Origin: Sphingopyxis sp. 113P3
GTDB lineage: Bacteria; Pseudomonadota; Alphaproteobacteria; Sphingomonadales; Sphingomonadaceae
DNA length: 64,000 nt
Reading direction: 5' to 3'
NCBI RefSeq assembly: GCF_001278035.1
Contig: NZ_CP009452.1
Coordinates: 1,707,501-1,771,500 of the forward strand
Shown here one piece after another: positions 20,399 to 28,583 of this stretch. Numbering within the stretch: the first letter of the stretch is position 1; every line of letters starts with the position of its first letter. The notes under the pieces are model-generated. The model ran no database searches. It was not told the origin of the DNA and saw only the letters and a program-made list of their open reading frames with translations. The position numbers were made by a program, and so were the translations under genes.

Positions 20399-21555
20399 CC
20401 CCTCGCGAGCATCCGGTCCGCATCCTGCACCTCCATTCGAGCTTCTCGCTCGGCGGCAAGGAAGCGCGCGCGGTCCGTCTGATGAACCTGATGGAGGATC
20501 GCGCGCAGCATGCGATCCTCTCGGCAATGCCCGACGCGCTCGGCGCGCGCGATGCGATCGCGCCCGGTATAAAGGTGGATTTTCCGCAGGACGCGCCGCC
20601 ACTTTACGGTAAGCCGTCGCTCGCCCGCTATCGCGATCTGACCGCCTATATGCAGCGCTTCGACCTCGTCCTCAGTTATAATTGGGGCGCAATGGACGGA
20701 GTGATGGCGCACCGTGTCTTCGCGCCATTCAGGCCCTTGCCCCCGCTCATCCACCATGAGGACGGGTTCAACGAGGATGAAAGCGTGACGCGCAACTGGA
20801 AGCGCAATTTGTTTCGCCGCCTCGCGCTCCCCGCCGCCGAGTCGCTCGTCGTGCCCTCCGCGTTGCTCGAGAAGATCGCCGCCGCCGAATGGAACATGGG
20901 CCCGCGCACGCGACTGATCCGCAACGGCATCGAAGTTTCGGCCTATGCGAAGGGGCCTGACCTGCCGATACCGGGCCTTGAGCGCCGCGCGGGCGAGGTC
21001 GTGATCGGCACCGTCGCCGGCCTGCGCAAGGTCAAGGATTTGCCGCGGCTCGTTCGCGCGGTGGCAACGCTGCCGCCGCATGTCCGGCTGGTGATCGTCG
21101 GGGAGGGACCCGAGCGCGCGGCGATTGCCGCTGAAGCGATGGCCTGCGGCATGCAGGATCGGCTCGTCATGCCCGGCTTCATGTCCGAGCCAGCGCGGTG
21201 GATCGGCCATTTCGACCTGCTTGCCCTCTCGTCGCTGAGCGAACAGGCGCCGATTGCAGTGATCGAAGCCATGGCGGCGGGCCTTCCGGTGGTCAGCCCC
21301 GATGTCGGCGACGTCGCAGCGATGGTGGCGGAAGAAAACCGGCCGTTCATCCCGGGCGATGATGCGGCGTTTCGCGCCGCATTGCTGAGGCTGGCAGAAG
21401 ATGGAGCGCTTCGCGCGGCCCTTGGCACGGCGAACCGGCGCGCGGCCGCGGAACGCTTCGACGAATCAATGATGGTCGATTCCTATGAAAAGCTCTATGC
21501 TCGCCCGCTCGAAGGCTATGGTCCATTCAGCGGACGCTGGATGGGGATCGATTGA
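20395..21555 (+). CDS. GT4-family glycosyltransferase
   Basis: 386-residue GT-B glycosyltransferase. The N-terminal half begins RILHLHSSFSLGGKEARAVRL, a typical acceptor-domain start. The C-terminal donor domain has GTVAGLRKVKDLPRLVRA, VIVGEGPERAAIA and the ALSSLSEQAPIAVIEAMAAGLPVVSP block with the E-x7-E type signature. It starts with GTG overlapping the hydrolase stop. It probably adds a sugar to a cell-surface lipid or polysaccharide; neither donor nor acceptor is shown. Confidence 0.87.
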   Translation: MTPREHPVRILHLHSSFSLGGKEARAVRLMNLMEDRAQHAILSAMPDALGARDAIAPGIKVDFPQDAPPLYGKPSLARYRDLTAYMQRFDLVLSYNWGAMDGVMAHRVFAPFRPLPPLIHHEDGFNEDESVTRNWKRNLFRRLALPAAESLVVPSALLEKIAAAEWNMGPRTRLIRNGIEVSAYAKGPDLPIPGLERRAGEVVIGTVAGLRKVKDLPRLVRAVATLPPHVRLVIVGEGPERAAIAAEAMACGMQDRLVMPGFMSEPARWIGHFDLLALSSLSEQAPIAVIEAMAAGLPVVSPDVGDVAAMVAEENRPFIPGDDAAFRAALLRLAEDGALRAALGTANRRAAAERFDESMMVDSYEKLYARPLEGYGPFSGRWMGID

Positions 21556-21638
21556 CAAAGGGGACCGTCTTCCGCTTACGGAAACGGCAGGGGGCTGGCG
21601 CGCGGGTGCGCAGCCGGCGGACAGAAAGAGGTTCTGAA

Positions 21639-23042
21639 GTGTTCAAAGGTTTGAAGCCCATCCTTTACGGCGGACGCGAAGTCTGGCCGCTGGTCGAGGG
21701 TGGCAAGGGTGTGTCGGCGACGAACCACAGGTCGAGCGGCGCTTGGGCCGCGGCAGGTGGCATCGGTACCGTGTCCGCGGTCAACGCCGACAGCTATGAC
21801 GCCGAGGGCAAGATCATCCCGCAGATCTATCGCGCCCTGACGCGGCGCGATCGGCACGACGAACTCGTGAGCTATGCGATCGACGGCGCAGTCGAGCAGG
21901 TGAAGCGCGCCTATGACATTGCAAGCGGCAAAGGCGCCATCAACATCAACGTGCTTTGGGAAATGGGCGGCGCGCAGCGGGTGCTCGAAGGTGTGCTCGA
22001 AAAGACGAAGGGGCTCGTCACCGGCGTCACCTGCGGCGCGGGTATGCCGTATAAATTGAGCGAGATCGCAGCGCGGCACAATGTCCATTATCTGCCGATC
22101 ATCTCGTCGGCGCGCGCCTTTCGCGCGCTTTGGAAGCGAGCCTATCACAAGGTCGCCGACCTGATGGCGGCGGTGGTCTACGAGGACCCCTGGCTCGCTG
22201 GCGGACATAATGGCCTCTCGAATGCTGAAGACCCGCTGGTTCCCGAGGATCCTTATCCGCGCGTCAAGGCGCTGCGCGACACGATGCGCGCCGAGGGGAT
22301 TGCGGACGATGTGCCGATCGTGATGGCGGGAGGCGTCTGGTACTTGCGCGACTGGGAGCACTGGATCGACAATCCCGAGCTTGGCCAGATCGCCTTCCAA
22401 TATGGAACGCGGCCGCTGCTGACCGAAGAAAGCCCGATCCCGCAGGCATGGAAAGATCGCCTCCGCACCCTCGACGAAGGCGACGTGCTGCTCCACCGTT
22501 TCTCGCCAACCGGTTTTTATTCCAGTGCGGTGCGCAATCCCTTCTTGCGCGATCTCGAGGCGCGCTCGGAACGCCAGATTCCCTATTCGAAGCAGGAGGC
22601 GGGCGACCATATCGTCCAGCTCGATGTCGGGGTGAAGGGCAAGAATTTCTGGGTCACGCCCCATGATCGCGCCCGGGCGCGGGACTGGGTGGCCGAGGGG
22701 TATAGCGAGGCTTTGAAGACCCCCGATAACACGGTGGTTTTCGTGACCGAGGATGACAAGGCGATGATCCGCAAGGATCAGGCCGACTGCATGGGCTGTC
22801 TGTCACACTGCGGCTTTTCGTCGTGGAAGGATCATGACGATTATTCGACCGGCTATCTCGCCGACCCCCGCAGCTTCTGCATCCAGAAGACCCTGCAGGA
22901 CATCGCGCACGGCGGCGATACCGAACAGAATCTGATGTTCGCGGGCCACGCCGCGTTCAACTTCAAGACCGACCCCTTCTATTCGAACAACTTCACGCCC
23001 ACGGTGAAGCAGCTGGTCGACCGCATCTTGACGGGGGATTGA
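21639..23042 (+). CDS. Nitronate monooxygenase-like flavoprotein with a cysteine cluster
   Basis: 467-residue TIM-barrel FMN protein of the nitronate monooxygenase / 2-nitropropane dioxygenase-like group. Family-like pieces are KGLVTGVTCGAGMP, VPIVMAGGVWYLRD and IAFQYGTRPLLTEESP. Unusually for the classic enzyme it carries C384-x2-C387-x3-C391 (ADCMGCLSHCG) and a further Cys near 414, a set that could bind an iron-sulfur cluster. The start is GTG 21639 with AGAAAGAGG about 7 bases upstream; a TTG at 21552 overlapping the glycosyltransferase gene gives a longer but unconserved-looking N-terminus. Confidence 0.75.
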   Translation: MFKGLKPILYGGREVWPLVEGGKGVSATNHRSSGAWAAAGGIGTVSAVNADSYDAEGKIIPQIYRALTRRDRHDELVSYAIDGAVEQVKRAYDIASGKGAININVLWEMGGAQRVLEGVLEKTKGLVTGVTCGAGMPYKLSEIAARHNVHYLPIISSARAFRALWKRAYHKVADLMAAVVYEDPWLAGGHNGLSNAEDPLVPEDPYPRVKALRDTMRAEGIADDVPIVMAGGVWYLRDWEHWIDNPELGQIAFQYGTRPLLTEESPIPQAWKDRLRTLDEGDVLLHRFSPTGFYSSAVRNPFLRDLEARSERQIPYSKQEAGDHIVQLDVGVKGKNFWVTPHDRARARDWVAEGYSEALKTPDNTVVFVTEDDKAMIRKDQADCMGCLSHCGFSSWKDHDDYSTGYLADPRSFCIQKTLQDIAHGGDTEQNLMFAGHAAFNFKTDPFYSNNFTPTVKQLVDRILTGD

Positions 23043-23046
23043 TATC

Positions 23047-23084
23047 GATACCTCGTCTCGGCGAAAGCCGGGACGACTGGTATC
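23047..23084. terminator. Imperfect hairpin between convergent genes
   Basis: Nested inverted repeat: GATACC ... GGTATC outside, CGTC and CGGC arms inside, GAAA loop at 23063-23066. It fills the 40 bases between the flavoprotein stop and the dehydrogenase stop, so a shared terminator is likely, although there is no T run. Confidence 0.5.
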
Positions 23085-24081
23085 AAACCCACCCCTCGAG
23101 CACCTGGTCGGGCGGACGGTGGCCGTCACTCCAGGCGCGGATGTTGGCGATGACCTTCTCGCCCGAAGCCTCGCGGCCTTCGATGGTCGCCGAGGCAAGG
23201 TGGGGAAGGAGGACGGCATTGTCGAGCGCGAGCAGTTCGGGGTCAACCACCGGCTCCTGAGCATAGACATCGAGCCCCGCGCCGGCAATCCGGCGGCTCT
23301 TGAGCGCCGCGATCAGCGCTTTTTCGTCGACGATCTCGCCGCGCGCGGTGTTGATGAGATAGGCGGTCGGCTTCATCGCCGCAATGCGCGCGGCGTTCAC
23401 CATCTCGTGCGTCTCGCTCGTGTGCGGACAGTGGATCGTCACCACGTCGCTGATGCGAAGCAGCGTGTCGATGCTCGCATGATAGCTCGCGCCCAGCTCC
23501 TGCTCGACTTCGGCGGGCAGGCGTTTGCGGTTGTGATAGTGGATCGACAGGCCAAAGGCGCGGGCGCGGCGTGCGACCGCGAGCCCGATGCGACCCATGC
23601 CGATGATGCCAAGCAATTTGCCTCCGACGCGGTGGCCAAGCATCGTGCTCGGCGCCCAGCCCTCCCACTTGCCCGAGCGCATCAGCTTTTCGCCTTCAGC
23701 GAGCCGGCGAGGGACGCTGAGGATCAGCGCCATCGTCATGTCGGCGGTGTCTTCGGTAAAGACGCCCGGCGTGTTGGACACCATTATGCCCTTCGCGCGC
23801 GCCGCGGCGAGGTCGATGTGATCGACCCCGGCACCGAAATTGGCGATCAGCCTCAGCCGCTCCCCGGCAGCCTCGAGAATTTCAGCGGTAATATTGTCGG
23901 TCACCGTCGGCACCAGGACGTCGCAGTCCGCCACCGCGGCTTTCAGCTCCTCGACCGAAAAAGCGCGGTCGTGCGCCGATAGCACGACCTCGAACAGCTC
24001 AGCCATGCGTGCCTCGACGTGCGGCATGAGCTGACGGGTGACGATGACGCGGGGGCGTTTGGGGCGAGGGGAATCGGGCAT
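23083..24081 (-). CDS. D-2-hydroxyacid dehydrogenase (glyoxylate/hydroxypyruvate reductase type)
   Basis: 332-residue NAD(P)-dependent dehydrogenase. Coenzyme site GIIGMGRIGLAVA; catalytic Arg in NTARGEIVDE, Glu in DVYAQEP and His in LPHLASATIEGR. NFGAGVDHIDL is the substrate-loop segment. ATG 24081 is chosen because upstream in-frame residues are low-complexity and unlike the family. It most resembles glyoxylate or hydroxypyruvate reductases, interconverting glyoxylate and glycolate or hydroxypyruvate and glycerate. Confidence 0.88.
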   Translation of the reverse strand: MPDSPRPKRPRVIVTRQLMPHVEARMAELFEVVLSAHDRAFSVEELKAAVADCDVLVPTVTDNITAEILEAAGERLRLIANFGAGVDHIDLAAARAKGIMVSNTPGVFTEDTADMTMALILSVPRRLAEGEKLMRSGKWEGWAPSTMLGHRVGGKLLGIIGMGRIGLAVARRARAFGLSIHYHNRKRLPAEVEQELGASYHASIDTLLRISDVVTIHCPHTSETHEMVNAARIAAMKPTAYLINTARGEIVDEKALIAALKSRRIAGAGLDVYAQEPVVDPELLALDNAVLLPHLASATIEGREASGEKVIANIRAWSDGHRPPDQVLEGWV

Positions 24082-24207
24082 GGCCGCCGATAGAGCGCGG
24101 CCGCCGCCGGGGGTCAAGAGGCCGCGGCCGCGAAGGACTGTGGACGACGGGTCGTTTGCACGCTGCGGCCGGTTGATAATCAATGCTGTTTTTGACAAGG
24201 ATCGTTC

Positions 24208-24669
24208 ATGACCAGCCGAAGATTTGCCCTGATTTTGCTCAGTCTTGCCATCATCGGCCCCGCCGCCGCTCAGTCTTCCAGCCCCGAGCTGCCCTATTGG
24301 GCCTCGATCAGCGTCGACGAGGCGCGGATGCGAAAGGGGCCGTCACCCGACGTGCCTGTGATCTGGGAATATCGGCGCCGCGACCTCCCGGTGAAGGTGA
24401 TTGCGCGGCATGAAAACTGGCGCAAGGTCGAGGATCCCGACGGCACCCAAGGCTGGATGGCTGCGCGCCTCTTGAGCCGCACCCGAACGGCGATCGTCAC
24501 CGGCGGGGTGCGTCCGATGCGCCAGTCGCCCGATCCTGCAGCGGTGGTCTCCTATCGCGCCGAGGCCGGCGTGGTGGGGCGCATTACCGATTGCAAGAAG
24601 GGCTGGTGCCTGTTCGACGTCAAGGGCAAGCGCGGCTGGATCGAAACCGACCATATCTGGGGCGACTGA
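24208..24669 (+). CDS. Exported SH3-domain protein
   Basis: 153-residue periplasmic protein. A signal peptide (about 1-21, ending PAAAQS) precedes a bacterial SH3 region: SVDEARMRKGPSPDVPVIWEY, the WRKVEDPDGTQGWM strand pair, and a second repeat ending KRGWIETDHIWGD. Such domains bind peptidoglycan or help envelope proteins. It is divergent from the hydroxyacid dehydrogenase and ends at a double hairpin. Confidence 0.83.
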   Translation: MTSRRFALILLSLAIIGPAAAQSSSPELPYWASISVDEARMRKGPSPDVPVIWEYRRRDLPVKVIARHENWRKVEDPDGTQGWMAARLLSRTRTAIVTGGVRPMRQSPDPAAVVSYRAEAGVVGRITDCKKGWCLFDVKGKRGWIETDHIWGD

Positions 24670-24672
24670 TGC

Positions 24673-24719
24673 TCCTGCAGAAAGGTGCAGGAAAAGGGCC
24701 GGACGCGCCCGTCCGGCCC
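24673..24719. terminator. Double hairpin terminator region
   Basis: Two consecutive perfect stems: TCCTGCA/TGCAGGA (24673-24692) and the 10-bp GGGCCGGACG/CGTCCGGCCC (24696-24719). They sit between the convergent SH3 gene (stop 24669) and the RcnB-like gene (stop 24737) and probably terminate both. Confidence 0.7.
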
Positions 24720-24736
24720 TCATGCTGTCTCCTCGC

Positions 24737-25204
24737 TCAGCGCCAGCGGAAGTGGTTATAATAGACTTTGATCACCTTGCCGCTGCGTACGTTGACCAGC
24801 AGCAGGTCGTTATAATGGCGGACATAAGCGAGATTTCGTCCCGCCTTCGGCAGGCCCCAGCGGCTGTCGTAGTTCAACCGGTAGACCGGCGCATAATAGG
24901 TGGGCCGCAGCGTCGATCCCACCCGGAACTGCTGATATTTGAAGGGTGCGCGCCAGCTCTGATAGCGATTATCGCGGCGCCAGTCGCGCAAATCCTCGCG
25001 ATATTCCTTGCGCGCCTCGCGCAGGTCGCGCTGCTGCTTGCGCACGTCGCGGGCGTCGCCGCGGCGTATGGCCTGATGCACGTCGCGCTTCTGCTCGCGG
25101 ATCTCCTGGCGGTCGCGGCGAAGTTCACCGGTCTGCGCCTGAGCCGCCGCGGGGACCGTCATCGCGACAATCAGGCCGGCGGTGAGAAATTTCATCTTCT
25201 TCAT
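24737..25204 (-). CDS. RcnB-like periplasmic protein
   Basis: 155-residue exported protein. The signal peptide ends near AAAQAQT (about residue 23). A long, highly charged Arg/Asp/Glu/Gln-rich helix follows (about 25-75), then a compact C-terminal domain with Tyr/Arg-rich strands ending NVRSGKVIKVYYNHFRW. This architecture is that of the RcnB family, linked to Ni/Co homeostasis in E. coli but broadly duplicated in sphingomonads with unknown roles. The start ATG 25204 has AAAGGA 8 bases upstream; a start six codons earlier lacks this. Confidence 0.75.
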   Translation of the reverse strand: MKKMKFLTAGLIVAMTVPAAAQAQTGELRRDRQEIREQKRDVHQAIRRGDARDVRKQQRDLREARKEYREDLRDWRRDNRYQSWRAPFKYQQFRVGSTLRPTYYAPVYRLNYDSRWGLPKAGRNLAYVRHYNDLLLVNVRSGKVIKVYYNHFRWR

Positions 25205-25367
25205 ATTGCCATTCCTTTGCATCCGTCAGGGGGGAGGGGATCTGCCCGATGACTGGGAAAGGATTAGGCGACTCGATTTGAACGGCGTTGGAATGCCCCG
25301 TTTATTTTCTGGTCAGGAGTGTCGCAATGTGTCGCGACCTTGGTCGCAGGGGCAGTGGGCCGGCAGC

Positions 25368-26180
25368 CTATTTGACAAGGCGCATCCGCGCTTCTCCCCC
25401 GGAAACCTCTGCAGCCCATATCCGCTCGTTCATCGCGGTCACGACAAAGATCGGCCTGCGCGCTGCAAAGACCGAGAAGAAGTGGATTTCGGTGGGCGTC
25501 GGGTCGAGCAGATGCGATACAACGAGCGCCTCGGCTCGCTCATCGACGGGGAGCTCAAGGCATGCGTTGGTGAAGGCGCGCTCGGCAACCACCCTCCCAT
25601 CCTTCACCTCTGCGCGATAATGGCCACCGAGCGGAATGCTGCCCGTCTGCGTTTGAGGGGTCAACAGATAGACAAGGTCGGCGCCGCCCGTTCCGGCATG
25701 CGGCAGGATGACGCGGTTGAAAGGCCGGGCGGCGCATTGCAACTTCCCGTTGGACGACACAGCATCCGACGCTGCGGCAAGCCGTGCCTCCTCGGCGGAA
25801 AGTTGATCATCGCCTTCCGCCCGCAGTTTGCCGTCCGCGACCTTCGTTCCGCCATTCCAGACCGCAGAAAAAACGGCGCGGTGAGGAGAGCCGGCGTCCC
25901 CCGAATAATAGGTCACCCGGTAGCTTTCACCCTCGGGCGTGACCACCCAGCCGCGGATCGTCTCCAATGTCGCCTCGGGCACCGCCGCCAGGAGCGCGTC
26001 GGTCGTGTGCCAGGCGGCCTGATCATATGTGTAGAGGCTTTGTGCGCGGTTGACCGCCGTCTGAACCGCTTCTGCGTCGTCGGCCGACATGGGCGGCGGC
26101 GAAGCCTTGTCGGGCTTCGCCTGCGCGGGCGTGGCGGCCGCTGCGGCGGCAGCGAGCGCAAGAGTGAGCCCGCGTATCAA
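25368..26180 (-). CDS. Exported protein of unknown function, coupled to thiolase
   Basis: About 270 residues. Not recognised as a named family. The most likely start is TTG 26180, overlapping the thiolase stop as TTGA; it gives a clean signal peptide (hydrophobic Ala/Leu run, cleavage near PAQAKP). An upstream ATG at 26225 lies inside the thiolase gene and would spoil the signal peptide with a basic leader. The mature part contains a polar helix region (SADDAEAVQTAVNRAQ) and a beta-rich remainder. The role is unknown; coupling to the thiolase may only reflect compact gene packing. Confidence 0.7.
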   Translation of the reverse strand: MIRGLTLALAAAAAAATPAQAKPDKASPPPMSADDAEAVQTAVNRAQSLYTYDQAAWHTTDALLAAVPEATLETIRGWVVTPEGESYRVTYYSGDAGSPHRAVFSAVWNGGTKVADGKLRAEGDDQLSAEEARLAAASDAVSSNGKLQCAARPFNRVILPHAGTGGADLVYLLTPQTQTGSIPLGGHYRAEVKDGRVVAERAFTNACLELPVDERAEALVVSHLLDPTPTEIHFFSVFAARRPIFVVTAMNERIWAAEVSGGEARMRLVK

Positions 26181-27364
26181 ACCAGCTCGACGGCGACCGC
26201 GGTCGCTTCGCCGCCACCGATGCACAGGCTCGCGATGCCCCGCGTCTTGCCGTGGCGTTGCAGCGCCGCGATCAGCGTCGTGATGATGCGGGTGCCGCTC
26301 GCCCCGATCGGATGGCCGAGCGCCGTCGCGCCCCCGTGCACATTGATCTTCTCGCGCGGGATGCCAAGATCGTGCATCGCAAACATTGCAACGCAGGCGA
26401 AAGCCTCGTTGATTTCGAACAGGTCAACATCACCGATCGTCCAGCCTGCCTTGGCCAGAACCTTGTTGATTGCGCCGATCGGGGCAATGGTGAAATCCTT
26501 GGGCTCCTGTGCATGCGCGGCATGCGCGACGAGCTTGGCCACCGGTCTTTTACCCTTCGCCTCGGCTACCGATTGCCGCGTCAGAACAACTGCGGCGGCA
26601 CCGTCCGAAATCGAGCTGCTGGTTGCGGCGGTAATGGTGCCGTCCTTGGCAAAGGCCGGCTTCAGCGTCGGGATCTTGTCGGGCATCGCCTTGCCCGGCG
26701 CTTCATCGGTATCGACGACGACATCACCTTTGCGACCGGCGATGGTCACCGGCGCGATTTCGCTCGCAAAGGCGCCGTCGGCGATCGCTGCCTTGGCGCG
26801 GCCAAGCGACTCCAGCGTGTACTCATCCTGCGCCTCGCGGCTGAGCTGATAGGCGTCGGCTGTATCCTGCGCGAATGTGCCCATTGCGCGCCCCGCCTCA
26901 TAGGCATCCTCGAGCCCGTCGAGGAACATATGGTCGTAGGCGGTGTCGTGCCCGATCCGCGCGCCCGAACGGTGCTTCTTGAGGATGTAGGGTGCGTTGG
27001 TCATCGATTCCATGCCGCCTGCAACGACGAGGTCGATGCTGCCCGCTGCAAGCGCCTCGGCGCCCATGATCACGGTTTGCATCCCCGAACCGCACACCTT
27101 GTTGACAGTGGTTGCCTGGACCGACTTGGGGAGGCCCGCCTTGATCGCAGCTTGCCGCGCGGGAGCTTGTCCGAGACCGGCGGGCAGGACACAGCCCATG
27201 TAGATGCGTTCGATGTCGTCGCCGTTGACACCCGCGCGCTCGACCGCCGCCTTGACCGCGGTGGCGCCCAGATCGGTCGCGCTCGCGTCCGACAATGCGC
27301 CCTGCATGCTTCCCATCGGGGTGCGGGCATAGGAGAGGAAAACGACGGGATCGGTGGCGGTCAT
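26177..27364 (-). CDS. Acetyl-CoA acetyltransferase (thiolase)
   Basis: 395-residue thiolase condensing or cleaving acetoacetyl-CoA. Nucleophile Cys in KVCGSGMQ, His in GHPIGASGTR and the second Cys in CIGGGEATA; NEAFACVAM is the typical NEAF segment. The length is standard for degradative/biosynthetic acetyl-CoA C-acetyltransferases (AtoB/PhaA type). It stands apart from the acyl-CoA island at 38-50 kb, which has its own thiolase. Confidence 0.93.
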   Translation of the reverse strand: MTATDPVVFLSYARTPMGSMQGALSDASATDLGATAVKAAVERAGVNGDDIERIYMGCVLPAGLGQAPARQAAIKAGLPKSVQATTVNKVCGSGMQTVIMGAEALAAGSIDLVVAGGMESMTNAPYILKKHRSGARIGHDTAYDHMFLDGLEDAYEAGRAMGTFAQDTADAYQLSREAQDEYTLESLGRAKAAIADGAFASEIAPVTIAGRKGDVVVDTDEAPGKAMPDKIPTLKPAFAKDGTITAATSSSISDGAAAVVLTRQSVAEAKGKRPVAKLVAHAAHAQEPKDFTIAPIGAINKVLAKAGWTIGDVDLFEINEAFACVAMFAMHDLGIPREKINVHGGATALGHPIGASGTRIITTLIAALQRHGKTRGIASLCIGGGEATAVAVELV

Positions 27365-27627
27365 GGATGAGACTCCGTAGGGGAAAGATGGTCTGCGGGT
27401 GGATTAGCCGAAATGCTGCACCTGCGAAAGAGGGGAGGGGCGAGCGGGCCGCCGCCCTCCTGCCTCGCAAATGCGACGTCGATCGAAGCTCGCGCTTTTC
27501 GGGCATGTTCGCGGCGGGCGAACCCTCAGGCGGGGTGACGAAGAATCGCGATTTGGGTGAGCTTTCAAGTTTTCCCTTAGGGGATGCGCCCTTTCTGCGA
27601 AGGCAACCCTTTCTGAAAGAGGCCAAA
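27365..27627. other. Divergent intergenic region, thiolase / peroxiredoxin
   Basis: The full gap between the thiolase start and the peroxiredoxin start is 327 bases. No gene is supported: frames through it are short and lack family matches or ribosome sites. The right part holds the candidate stress promoter listed separately; nothing recognisable is seen in the rest. Confidence 0.5.
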
Positions 27628-27654
27628 GGAACATTTGTTTGGTCCGACTCCGTT
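27628..27654 (+). promoter_or_regulatory. Candidate EcfG-type general stress promoter
   Basis: GGAAC (27628-27632) and CGTT (27651-27654) match the two boxes of the alphaproteobacterial EcfG sigma-factor promoter. The spacer is 18 bases, slightly above the usual 16-17. It lies 37 bases before the peroxiredoxin start, which suits a stress-induced gene. Confidence 0.35.
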
Positions 27655-27691
27655 TGGGGGCACAGAATGCCCGCTATCAGGAGGTAGGAAA

Positions 27692-28330
27692 ATGACCATT
27701 CAACTCGGACAGATCGCGCCCGATTTCGAGCAGGACAGCACCCAAGGACCCATTCGCTTCCACGAGTGGCTCGGTTCGTCATGGGGGTTGTTCTTCAGCC
27801 ATCCCAAGGATTTTACGCCGGTATGCACGACCGAACTCGGCGAGGTCGCGCGGTTGCGGCCCGAATGGGACAAGCGGGGCGTGAAACCGATCGGTCTGTC
27901 GGTGGATCCCGTTCATTCGCACAAGAGCTGGGAAGAAGACATAGAAGACACCCAGGGACAAAAGCTCGACTTCCCCATGATCGCTGACGCGGACCAGAAG
28001 GTCGCAACGCTCTACGGCATGATCCATCCCGACTCCGATCCAACGGTGACCGTGCGCGCAGTCTATGTGATCGATCCCGACAAGAAGGTCCGGCTGACCC
28101 TCACCTATCCGCCGAGCACCGGCCGCAATTTCTCGGAAATCCTGCGCGCCATCGACAGCCTGCAGCTGACCGACGCGCAGTCGGTGGCAACGCCGGTGAA
28201 CTGGGCGCCGGGCGAGGAGGTCATCGTCTCTCCAAAGCTTTCGGACGAGGAGGCGAAGCGGCGCTTCCCTCAAGGCTTCCGTACCCTCCGGCCCTATCTG
28301 CGTTACGTTGACCTTGAGACATCGCGCTGA
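27692..28330 (+). CDS. 1-Cys peroxiredoxin (Prx6 type)
   Basis: 212-residue thiol peroxidase reducing hydrogen peroxide and organic peroxides. The peroxidatic Cys45 is in DFTPVCTTELG; no resolving Cys is visible, matching the 1-Cys Prx6 group, as does the extended C-terminal domain ending RPYLRYVD. The start is fixed by CAGGAGG just upstream of ATG 27692. A longer frame starting at 27635 passes through the candidate promoter. Confidence 0.93.
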   Translation: MTIQLGQIAPDFEQDSTQGPIRFHEWLGSSWGLFFSHPKDFTPVCTTELGEVARLRPEWDKRGVKPIGLSVDPVHSHKSWEEDIEDTQGQKLDFPMIADADQKVATLYGMIHPDSDPTVTVRAVYVIDPDKKVRLTLTYPPSTGRNFSEILRAIDSLQLTDAQSVATPVNWAPGEEVIVSPKLSDEEAKRRFPQGFRTLRPYLRYVDLETSR

Positions 28331-28517
28331 CAGCACCGCGCCCGGAACGGGAAGAAAGGCGCCGACGACATTTCGCCCCCGGGGCGTGCTTTGACGCTGG
28401 GGCGAACGCCTCGTCTCGCTCGATAGTTCGCCGCGGGTTTTCCTCGGGCGCGCAGGTTGCCGCAAGGGATGGATTCGCTGCGAGGCGAGTGACGGGTTTG
28501 ACAAGTCGGGAAAACTG

Positions 28518-28532
28518 GTTGCACCCTGCAAC
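28518..28532. promoter_or_regulatory. 15-bp palindrome upstream of aldehyde dehydrogenase
   Basis: GTTGCA-CCC-TGCAAC is a perfect 6-bp inverted repeat with a 3-base centre, about 50 bases before the aldehyde dehydrogenase start in a 253-base gap that otherwise shows no gene. It could be a repressor operator for that gene. Confidence 0.35.
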
Positions 28533-28583
28533 TTGATCGTCGGCTTGATCCGGCGCGCGAATCGGCATGGGGGAGAGAGGGTT

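Noticed and set aside
19370..20602. N-terminal extension of the astD frame and its antisense part
   Set aside because: Overlaps the alpha/beta hydrolase on the other strand and is unlike aldehyde dehydrogenases; ATG 19369 gives the family length.
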